Assembly: GCF_000224145.3 (NCBI RefSeq)
Contig: NW_004190385.1
Location: forward strand, 17,410-81,409
DNA length: 64,000 nucleotides
Direction: 5' to 3'
From: Ciona intestinalis
Lineage: Eukaryota; Chordata; Ascidiacea; Phlebobranchia; Cionidae
Below, one piece after another: positions 55,901-64,000 of the stretch. The notes under the pieces are model-generated. The model was not told the DNA's origin. It did no database searches and saw only the letters and a list, made by a program, of their open reading frames with translations. The translations under genes and the position numbers were made by a program. Numbering within the stretch: the stretch's first letter is position 1; every line of letters begins with the position of its first letter.

Positions 55901-57936
55901 ACAGCACAAAGCCTATACATGACGTTGAAACGTCGGTTCGCAAACAAATAACAAAACATCTGTTTACAAATTTAACATACGGTACATACCCGACAGCAAC
56001 AATATATGAAAAGATTTCTCTTTTTTTCCGCAAATTAACATAATACATAACAGCCTAAACGTATATATAGGCCCCATTTTTTTATATAACTGAAATCATA
56101 TACAGTATAATATTATAATCTAAGTTTTAGAAATATTTTCAATAACATAGAATTCTTAAATAATGTAAAACAAATCTTCTATATCATCCATATTAAAAGT
56201 CATAGAAATCTTATAACTCACGACAAGAAGTCCGAAGTTGGTCATGTGATCGCACAAACACTCGGGGTCGCCGGGGGTTCCCGTTGCTTGGCAACCATCG
56301 AACATCCAATCCTGCGCTTCCACGTTCCAATAACCACAACGATATATACGTTTCGTCTGCGAGTGAGTTTGTATTGAGAGGGGGGATAGCAATTATAGGG
56401 GTAAGTGTTGCAGTTGTTGTACAAAGTATAATTTAGTACAAAATATCCCAATATTTGATGCATGGCAAAATATTTGTAGGTTATTAGTGAAGGTTTACGA
56501 GTATAATTCATAAAGTTGGTTGCCGGGATTATTACATCTCTATTGTTCATTACACTCATATGTACATTTTGTTTTTCAGTCATTAAACAATCTTTTTATT
56601 AAATTTTTATAATTGTAGTAATTATGGCTGTTCTATTTGTTGTTGTTTACATTGATTTGTTCATCAGGGAGTGGAAGATTGTATTGGAACGGCTGTTGAA
56701 GTCGCTTCACCGATGTCAGGTTGATTTGTGCGGATAATACCTGAGGTAAGTAGACAACATTGTATTATGGTAGGTGTTGTGCTATAACTTAAAGCTGGCA
56801 TCATATATGGCAATTGCTCCAACCCAGTGGTCAATAATGGGTTGTTTATATTGTCAACCATACAGAAAAACAATCTCCCATAAAGTTACCAACGTGGTAA
56901 CTCGTAAGCGGGCATGTGGTGTATGAAACAGAACACCTGTGTTATAACGACTGTCGTTGCCCCGCCATGCGAGGATAAATAAGTTACATACATGGTAACT
57001 TGTAAGCGGGCACGAGGTGTATGAAACAGAACACTCATGTTATAACGACTGTCGTTGCTCCGCCATGCAAGGATAAAATAAGTTGCATTGATTCTTGTTC
57101 CAACAAGTTAGGTATAAACATAAAAATAATCATAGAGATAGAAACATATGTTGTAACATTTCACCTGGGTAGGTTTGTACGGCACGTTACTCGAGGGGGG
57201 GAAAAGAGAATTATCGCGGTGAAGGAAAAAGGCAACATTGAACACCGGGTGGGGGTCATGTGACTTGTTGGCAACCATCGCCATGGTAGCGCTCGGTACA
57301 AGCGCTCTGATTGGTTTGTTTGAATTTGAATCCACGAATACAACGTCGGCGTATTGACCATGGTTGGTTGGTACGCTGCGTTGGACCTGGGGTGGAAGGT
57401 TGTGTTATTGTAATATGCAATATAACGAAAAGGTTTACAGATTACAGTTGGTGATATGCTAACAGCCACGGGTATGCATTGCAGCGAGAGGTTACCGGGT
57501 TCAAAGCTCAAAGCTGCCACCGTTGCAGGCGTATGTGTCCTTGGGCAGGATACTTAACGGCAATTGTTCCAACCCAGTGGTCTCTAATGGGTTGTCCAAA
57601 TTGTCAGCCATACAGATAAAAACAATCACCTACAAAGTTACATACGTGGCAACTTGTAAGCGGGCACGAGGTGTATGAAACAGAACACCCATATTATAAC
57701 GACTGTCGTTTTCCCGTCACACAAGTTAGTCCCACCCACATACTTACCATGGCTTTAATACTTGGCGTGCTGTATTCAAACTTGCCGCTACTCCCAAGAT
57801 CCAGATGAGCGGCGAACACACTTAGTGATTGTAGTAATACATCCTGTTGAGGTGGGGGGGACGATGCTGCCGGTGGTTCACTGGTGGGGAGGTTGCTTAT
57901 CGATACCATCAAGCATATCATTGTGGAGGGTTTAAT
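52908..57936 (-). CDS. Adhesion G-protein-coupled receptor (GAIN/GPS + 7TM), 5' end and TM1-TM2 not found
   Basis: Surface receptor of the adhesion (B2) GPCR class. Exons in transcript order: 57748-57936, 57165-57386, 56651-56740, 56222-56356, [gap], 55138-55264, 54764-54938, 54361-54510, 53816-53989, 53292-53427, 52908-53032. GAIN-like strands: VVFVDSNSNKPIRALVPSA, FNVAFFLHRDNSLF. GPS: RCGYWNVEAQDWMFDGC, then ECLCDHMTNFGLL, with HM|T in place of the usual HL|S/T. TM3: VVVAGLIHYFMLSAWGWMVV. TM4: LAVYVTSGLVFGVTIGVTRG. TM5: CWLHGSALRFGFMLPIALCF. TM6: LLGLTWFFAIPITV. TM7: WIFTIANTAQGVGMFFLFCV. The Ser/Thr-rich tail ends TFHPKRTNGR. The GPS exon ends in phase 0 and the TM3 exon needs phase 1, so at least one exon is missing. 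Signal peptide and extracellular exons were not identified. Ligand unknown. Confidence 0.82.
56800..57090 (-). mobile_element. SINE with two distal modules in GPCR intron
   Basis: Minus-strand body (gcaattgctccaacccagtg, tgggttgtttatattgtcaa) followed by two distal modules spaced ~98 bp (cgtggtaactcgtaagcggg and catggtaacttgtaagcggg). Confidence 0.8.
57525..57720 (-). mobile_element. SINE copy in GPCR intron, with tRNA-like head upstream
   Basis: On the plus strand as written: ggttaccgggttcaaagctc near 57491 (B-box-like), ggcgtatgtgtccttgggca, cggcaattgttccaacccag, aatgggttgtccaaattgtc, gcaacttgtaagcgggcacg. It is a near full-length copy running head to tail. Confidence 0.75.
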
Positions 57937-57959
57937 CTGTGGTAACATTTAACAGGTTT

Positions 57960-58780
57960 AATCTGTAGCATTTTCTTCGTTGTTTTAATTAAAAACTAAT
58001 TCGTTCGAAGAAACAAATCAAATAATATTTCATTCAAATGTAAGTGTTGATTTTGTGAAACGTTGTCAGTTGGAAATAAAACAGATTTTGTGTGAAAAAT
58101 AATTGGTCGTTATAACAGTGGGTTGTTATTTTTCTAAAAGTCAATATCAAACTAGTGTCAATATGAGGATTTATTTTCGTGTTGCAAAGCAGTAGGAATA
58201 TAGGTGTTACATTTGTTTGGTGTGCACAATTAGATAAACCCCTTGCTTTCCCAGCCCGAGGATAAACATGAAAGTATCGTAACTCGGCAGTGAGCATAAG
58301 GTGCATAGCTTGCTAAGATAATGATAAAATATTATATTACATACAATTTAACAAACGTAACTAGTTTTAATCGTAAATACGAAAACAACTTTTGGCGGGA
58401 CATTCCAGAAAATTTTGATTTTCGCGCTAAATATACCACGTGACCGACGCCCCGCACCAGCTGATTATTCGTCCCCGCTTTTCGATGATTGGTTCGCTTA
58501 CAATGCGTGGCATTCACACCACGTTTCAGTTTAGATGAAGTTGGTTCCACACCAGGTTACAAGTTGGAAGGTTTCAACAAGTTTTCTGGCAAGACTTGAG
58601 TTAAGTATTGTTTCATTATAACCAAATATAGCGTTGTATTACTACAGCACATCTCAATGGTATAAATAGCATACCGTATCACTAATATTGATTATATTAA
58701 ACTATATTTTATTTTGCTTTGTTTGATACATTGTTTATTCCAACCTAGTTTTGCGCCTTGTTTACTGTTATTCATTAGCG
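57960..58780. other. Intergenic; LINE/SINE tail at 57960-58020
   Basis: No coding exon recognised; the missing 5' exons of the adhesion GPCR could lie here but no signal peptide is evident on the minus strand. Confidence 0.5.
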
Positions 58781-58785
58781 CTTTA

Positions 58786-60442
58786 ATATTCGCAACGATT
58801 TTTTATTACGTCATAATACACTTCACTTGCGACGTTACACATAATCGCTACATTCGTTACGTCACAATCGCTTAAGATCTCGCGTAGTGTTACGTCACAA
58901 TACGGTTTGTTCTATGCGTGCGTTTCGCGATTTTTTTCCATGGGGCCCCATGCGCGTTTTGCGTCGACGCAAGGCACATTACTTGTATATTCTAATTATA
59001 TTTGCGCTATAAGCGCGAAGCAAGAAGATCAAAGAATTGGTAAAGTATAAATCACAATTGGCATTATTACGTACATAAGCTCTTTTCAGAAACATCGATG
59101 ATGTGACGTCACGCAGTGGTGATGACATAACAGAATAACCCACTTCGTAAGTTTATTGTTTCGTCACAAACTTCATTAAATATATTTAACTTTTGTCATT
59201 ATAATATATTTTAGAACATGGTATGTGACGTCACAGAGGATCAAGCGAACAATGCCACAAAGATGAAATGAAGGTAATTATGACGTAATAATATACAAAC
59301 CGATATTAAACGATTATATTGTTGCAGAAAAGTCAGCGAATAAAGCTGCCGAAGAAAAGCGCAAGGTATTGTATATTGTCATTGTTTATTAGAAGTAATT
59401 TTACTCTGCATTCTTAAATCTCATTGTTAACTTTGAATTTGTAACTGTGACGTAACATATGTTGTATTTTACAGACGAAGAATAAAGACGAAGACGCCAA
59501 TGGATGCTGGTTTGAGGTGTTTGTAGGCTTAAGCGTGTATAGGTCTACTATAAGCGTGTATAGACCTAATATAGGTGTGTATAGGCTTAGTATAGGGTGT
59601 ATGCGCGAAGAAAGAAGATCGAAGACGCCGATAAAGGATGTCGGTTTCAGGTGGTTTAGGCTTAATATAAGTGTGTATAGGCCTACTATAAGCGTGTATA
59701 GACCTAATATAGGTGTGTATAGGCTTAGTATAGGGTGTATGCGCGAAGAAAGAAGATCGAAGACGCCGATAAAGGATGTCGGTTTCAGGTGGTTTAGGCT
59801 TAGTGTTTAAGTATGAATGTTTGCGTGTTTAGCTGGTGCACTCTTACAGTGTTGCCAGCTATTTTTTGCTGGGCCTAATGTTGCCAGCTATGTCCCCCAA
59901 GCACTTTTCAGTGCTTCTACATGTATTTGAAACAAATGTAAAGGAATTGTTGCAACAATCTTACTTGATAAAGATTAGCATCTACTGTAGTGTTCATTCC
60001 TTCAGAGTGTTTTATCTGTTGGGACTTGAATCTTACAGCGGTTTTGTATTGTCTCGGTTTGCTTTGCGAGAACTCTTGTCTTGGTACACATATACTCGAG
60101 TAATATCAACGCGCAGTATAATATTGACCTATTTAACTTTAAAACTTCCCACAATGTTTTAAATTAATTCCATGATAACTGATAATGTCCCACGCTGTTA
60201 AAGTTAATATATCCCAATGGCGTCACGTTGCGTAATTGTGATGATGGCCACGTCACAGTTTCTCTACGTCACGTCGATACGATGGGTCAACAACGTCATG
60301 ACCCTGCGTTCGGTGCGGTTACGTCACGGTCGGCTTAGTTACGTTACAGCTGCGGGTTTGTTACGTGGACGTCGCCGTTTTTAGCGGTTCGTAACAGCCA
60401 CAGTATGTCGTAACGGTCGATGCGGTGCGTAACAAGCGGACG
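58786..60442 (+). repeat. Copy A of a ~1.6-kb tandem duplication
   Basis: Starts atattcgcaacgatttt and matches copy B (from 60493) almost base for base through the palindromes, exon-like blocks and the GTTACGT-rich end. It is longer than copy B by about 105 bp because a 138-bp segment (59551-59826 region) is duplicated inside it. Confidence 0.93.
59090..59600 (+). pseudogene. Copy A of micro-gene, broken
   Basis: Exon-like blocks 59090-59146, 59215-59273, 59328-59365 and 59475-~59600, each with acceptor and donor, match the copy B exons. In the frame open in copy B, this copy has a TAA in the first block, a TGA (for Trp) in the second, and a 1-nt loss in the tail that shifts frame. Three of four differences in the second block are synonymous in that frame. 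No known protein family. Confidence 0.5.
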
Positions 60443-60492
60443 NNNNNNNNNNNNNNNNNNNNNNNNNNNNNNNNNNNNNNNNNNNNNNNNNN
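60443..60492. other. Assembly gap (50 N) between duplicate copies
   Basis: Lies exactly at the junction of copies A and B, so the junction sequence and the number of copies are uncertain. Confidence 0.99.
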
Positions 60493-62043
60493 ATATTCGC
60501 AACGATTTTCTACTTACGTCATAATACACTTCACTTGCGACGTTACACATAATCGCTACATTCGTTACGTCACAATCGCTTAAGATCTCGCGTAGTGTTA
60601 CGTCACAATACGGTTTGTTCTATGCGTGCGTTTCGCGATTTTTTTTCATGGGGCCCCATGCGCGTTTTGCGTCGACGCAAGGCACATTACTTGTATATTC
60701 TAATTATATTTGCGCTATGAGCGCGAAGCAAGAAGATCAAAGAATTGGTAAAGTATAAATCACAATTGGCATTATTACGCACATAAGCTCTTTTCAGAAA
60801 CATCGATGATGTGACGTCACGAAGTGGTGATGACGTAACAGAAGAACCCACTTCGTAAGTTTATTGTTTCGTCACAAACTTCATTAAATATAATTAACTT
60901 TTGTCATTATAATATATTTTAGAACATGGTATGTGACGTCACAGAGGATCAAGCGGACCATGCCGCAAAGATGGAATGAAGGTAATTATGACGTAATAAT
61001 ATACAAACCGATATTAAACGATTATATTGTTGCAGAAAAGTCAGCGAATAAAGCTGCCGAAGAAAAGCGCAAGGTATTGTATATTATCATTGTTTATTAG
61101 AAGTAATTTTACTCTGCATTCTTAAATCTCATTGTTAACTTTGAATTTGTAACAAGTGACGTAACATATGTTGTATTTTACAGACGAAGAATAAAGACGA
61201 AGACGCCAATGGATGCTGGTTTGAGGTGTTTGTAGGTTTAAGCGTGTATAGGCCTAATATAGGTGTGTATAGGCCTAATATAGGTGTGTACGCGCGAAGA
61301 AAGAAGATCGAAGACGCCGATAAAGGATGTCGGTTTCAGGTGGTTTAGGCTTAGTGTTTAAGTATGAATGTTTGCGTGTTTAGCTGGTGCACTCTTACAG
61401 TGTTGCCAGCAGTTTTTGATGTGTTTGTGTTAGCTGGTGCACTCTTACAGTGTTGCCAGCTATTTTTTGCTGGGCCTAATGTTGCCAGTTATGTCCCCCA
61501 AGCACTTCTCAGTGCTTCTACATGTATTTGAAATAAATGCAAAGGAATTGTTGCAACAATCTTACTTGATAAAGATTAGCATCTACTGTAGGTTCATTCC
61601 TTCCGAGTCTTTTATGTGTCGGGACTTGAATCTTACAACGGTTTTGTATTGTCTCGGTTTGCTTTGCGAGAACTCTTGTGTTGGTACACATATACTCGAG
61701 TAATATCAACGCGCAGTATAATATACGAACCGTTAAATTTAATTACCCTTTGTTAATACTTCATTCATTTAAAATTTAATATATAAAGTCCCCACATCAT
61801 TAATGTTAAATTTAATTTAACACAGCGTCGCGTATGGCGTAATTGGGACGATGGCCACGTCACAATTACGCTTTACGTCGGTGCGGTGGGTCAGCAACGT
61901 CATGACCCTGCGTTCGGTGCGGTTACGTCACGGTCGGCTTAGTTACGTTACAGCTGCGGGTTTGTTACGTTGGCGTCGCCGCTTAGCGGTTCGTAACAGC
62001 CACAGTATGTCGTAACGGTCGATGCGGTGCGTAACAGCCGGGC
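60493..62043 (+). repeat. Copy B of the tandem duplication
   Basis: Begins at the first base after the gap and ends near gatgcggtgcgtaacag, where copy A meets the gap. Differs from copy A by scattered substitutions, small indels and the absence of the 138-bp internal duplication. A 45-bp stretch (gtgttagctggtgcactctt) is itself repeated near 61380-61455. Confidence 0.93.
60798..61348 (+). CDS. Copy B micro-gene, unknown small charged protein (5' exon uncertain)
   Basis: Four blocks, 60798-60854, 60923-60981, 61036-61073 and 61184-61348, have AG acceptors and GT donors and join in one open frame ending at TAG 61346-61348 (about 106 codons without the start). Product pieces: NIDDVTSRSGDDVTEEPTS, RIKRTMPQRWNE, EKSANKAAEEKRK, TKNKDEDANGCWFEV, then SVYRPNIGVYRPNIGVY and ARRKKIEDADKGCRFQVV. 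The DEDANGCWFEV and EDADKGCRFQVV parts are internal duplicates in the same frame. No family recognised. No start codon exon joins in phase, so this may be a 3' fragment or a non-coding transcript. Substitutions against copy A fall mostly at third codon positions. Confidence 0.4.
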
Positions 62044-63425
62044 GATATTATATTGTGTGAAAATACGACGAGAGTATCGCGGTACCAAGATGTTTTCTCA
62101 ATAAGCGGTCGGGTGATGCAGAGCCGCTGTTGGCTTCTACTCCTTGCATGTGGCCGCTTGGTGGCGTAAGCAATGCGGGGCTTTTCTGTAAGATTTTGTA
62201 TCTTCTCGTTTTTTCAATGATCATGATGCGCTCTTACATATGCTTGTTGGTGTGATTGTTTATTGTTGCGCTGTATTATTTTTGTCAATATGGTTTCTTT
62301 TCCTTGCTATGGGTAAGGTCTATCCAGCAAGGGTTTCTTACCAGAGTAGAAACCCACTACCATTGGCTGGGGGCTTGTCGTGCCGTAGTGGCTTTCCACC
62401 AACACCAGCCACATAAACTATGAAGGTATTTTAATCCTGTTTTTATTTTGCAGAATAATGTAGAGTTGATGAAAGCACCCGTAGTTTCCTTTGGTTTCTA
62501 TTCCATGTCTATTTCCTGTAACCATTTACCTTTAGAACTTTAATATTTTTAATTAAATGTTATTTATTTAATTTTGACATTGTATCGTTTGTAGGGTGTA
62601 ACGGTCACGCCTTTTATCCAAAGCAATATTTCTTTCTTTTTGTTGTTTTACCGTTACTACCCGTCTTTTCGCTTTTTATCAACTCTCTTGTTTTTCGTTA
62701 TCGTGACCGAAGAGACGAAATAAATTTCATTCATTCATTCAACCTCGTTGAATCTTAAATGCATAAAAATCCTAAATAAACTAAAAGGATTCTTAATATT
62801 AATTTTGTCTTGTCAAAAGTAGATTTTTGAACGCATGATTCTTAAATCTTCCCGCACGTGGGCGGTAGAGGTTTGCACAAATTTATTGTTGTTCAATTGC
62901 ATTAAAAATATTTTTTACCACAATTGAAAATTAAATAAACCATTATTTTAATTTGCGATTTTAATTTAAAACTTGTTTTACGCAGGCTGTTATTTAACAC
63001 ACAATATATTGCGCAGCACTGAGAATGACGTAATAAAATTAGTCAACCATGGCGAAAACGCACGTGCGCTTTCATGTAGTTTACGTTTTATTTAGATTTT
63101 AATGTTTGGTATTTTGTTCATAAGTTGCAGTAAGTTCAGTTAATGGTAATGTTTATATGTTAGTTGCAGCGTGATTTATCTCGAAAGCAATTTAGATGTC
63201 TGTAACGTCGTTTTAATGTGTATGTACAAACTTTTCTTTATATATTGTTATATATTAATACATGGGACTATACGAAGAAGACGGAACACTTTTTTCATGT
63301 TATATTAATATATAACTAAATCTTTTGTTGTAATTTACTGAGTTTTTAATGTTCAATGTATGTTGGGTTTATAACCTTCGTGTTAACATATCTTCCGAAA
63401 TCATTTGTTTATATATGATTATCAA
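62044..63425. other. Intergenic; LINE-like 3' tail at ~62440-62745
   Basis: The stretch 62640-62745 has ttgttgttttaccgttacta, gttatcgtgaccgaagagac, gaaataaatttcattcattc: a tail related to the gaagagataaat family with an attc repeat, as at LINE 3' ends. No reverse transcriptase coding sequence is visible. Confidence 0.5.
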
Positions 63426-63429
63426 CTCT

Positions 63430-63570
63430 TTCAGATTAAATGTATGATATTAGATAAATGCACTGCTATGTTAAAAAGATAAGATGTTAAAAATTTTCTG
63501 GACCGTTTCAGATTAAATGTATGATATTAGATAAATGCACTGCTATGTTAAAAAAATAAGATGTTAAAAA
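63430..63570 (+). repeat. 77-bp tandem duplication spanning HSD17B10 start
   Basis: The segment ttcagattaaatgtatgata...taagatgttaaaaa occurs at 63430-63493 and again at 63507-63570 with near identity. Each copy carries a ttcag acceptor-like site and an aagATGTTAAAAA start context. Confidence 0.9.
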
Positions 63571-64000
63571 ACCTTGTGGTATTTATAACTGGAGGTGCGT
63601 CTGGCCTCGGAAAAGCCACAGCGGATTATTTGTTATCTAAGGGAGCTAGAGTTGTTGTGTTTGATATAAATGCTCCTGGCGACAACGACTTGTCACCTAA
63701 AAATGACAACCCCATCGGCGAAGTGTTCTCACCTCATGTGACCAACAGTAACTGTTTGTTCTTTAAAGGCAATGTTTTATCAACTAATGATGTGGAAACC
63801 GCGATTAATAAAGCAAAGGAAAGATGGGGAGGGCTGAATGTGGCTTTGAACTGTGCAGGTGTTTCAATATCATGCAGGTTGTACAACCCAAACAATGACC
63901 ACCCTTTGGACTTGCATGAAATACAGAAGGTTCTAAACACCCACGTTGTTGGGAACTTTAACGTGATAAGACTCGCAGCTCAAGCGATGGCTGAAAACAA
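63561..64000 (+). CDS. HSD17B10: HSD17B10, 3-hydroxyacyl-CoA dehydrogenase type 2 (3' end outside window)
   Basis: Mitochondrial short-chain dehydrogenase of isoleucine and fatty acid breakdown, also a subunit of mitochondrial RNase P. The frame is open from ATG 63561 to the window end (146 codons). Seen: NLVVFITGGASGLGKATADY (the TGxxxGxG NAD-binding motif at residues ~9-17), a strand ending VVVFDI, WGGLNVALNCAG (NNAG-like motif), VGNFNVIRLAAQAM (human MGTFNVIRLVAGEM). Catalytic Ser-Tyr-Lys lies beyond the window. The insert between the first strand and VTNSNCLFF is longer than in human. An upstream ATG in the duplicated leader (63484) opens a 10-codon uORF. Confidence 0.92.
   Translation, partial: MLKNLVVFITGGASGLGKATADYLLSKGARVVVFDINAPGDNDLSPKNDNPIGEVFSPHVTNSNCLFFKGNVLSTNDVETAINKAKERWGGLNVALNCAGVSISCRLYNPNNDHPLDLHEIQKVLNTHVVGNFNVIRLAAQAMAEN

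Noticed and set aside
59836-60162. 108-residue open frame in copy A (and 88-residue counterpart at 61437 in copy B)
   Set aside because: Neither begins with ATG, the two copies diverge by indels that change frame, and the sequence lies downstream of the micro-gene stop. Treated as 3' UTR-like sequence.

Overview
The window is eukaryotic nuclear DNA from a compact, AT-rich chordate genome, most likely an ascidian tunicate of the genus Ciona. The reasons are short spliced genes with GT-AG introns, single-copy animal genes (SRP72, MCMBP, FMC1, NKAPD1, MMAA, HSD17B10), a universal stress protein (USP) family that vertebrates lack, and dense short SINE/MITE-like repeats in introns and between genes. 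Species is inferred from gene content and repeat style, not from a database search. Three runs of N (340-389, 46017-46141, 60443-60492) are assembly gaps.

Layout. 1-6.1 kb: 3' two thirds of SRP72 (+). 7.5-25.5 kb: a cluster of six USP genes, all with four coding exons and the same intron phases (orientations + - - - - +), interrupted by an ARL9/ARL10-like small GTPase gene (+) at 14.6-16.8 kb. 27.2-27.4 kb: a small secreted Gly/His-rich peptide (-). 28.8-34.4 kb: MCMBP (-), 16 exons, head to head with FMC1 (+, 34.6-35.2 kb). 35.7-36.3 kb: NKAPD1 (-), divergent from MMAA (+, 37.1-38.3 kb). 39.4-50.4 kb: a TRPA-type channel (+) with ankyrin repeats, six transmembrane segments and a pore; one linker exon is probably lost in the N gap. 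52.9-57.9 kb: an adhesion GPCR (-) with GAIN/GPS and TM3-TM7, but no convincing TM1-TM2 exon. 58.8-62.0 kb: a tandem duplication carrying a small multi-exon unit; copy B keeps an open frame and copy A is broken. 63.56 kb to the end: 5' part of HSD17B10 (+).

Reading the cluster. All six USPs keep the GxxGx(9)G(S/T) nucleotide-binding signature, so they should be ATP-binding UspA-fold proteins of 146-152 residues. Two members share a nearly identical last exon plus 3' flank with sharp edges, which looks like recent gene conversion. The remaining genes are ordinary housekeeping or sensory genes with no evident functional link to the cluster.

Most non-coding sequence is repeats: a tRNA-like SINE whose ~97-bp distal module forms local tandem arrays, a MITE with GGTGGGG-type terminal inverted repeats, a LINE-like 3' tail, a ~97-bp element that is tandem in SRP72, several fold-back elements, and a 40-bp minisatellite whose unit contains a pol III B-box-like sequence. 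The strongest candidates for something undescribed are the USP cluster, the duplicated micro-gene at 58.8-62 kb, the B-box minisatellite and the Gly/His-rich peptide.
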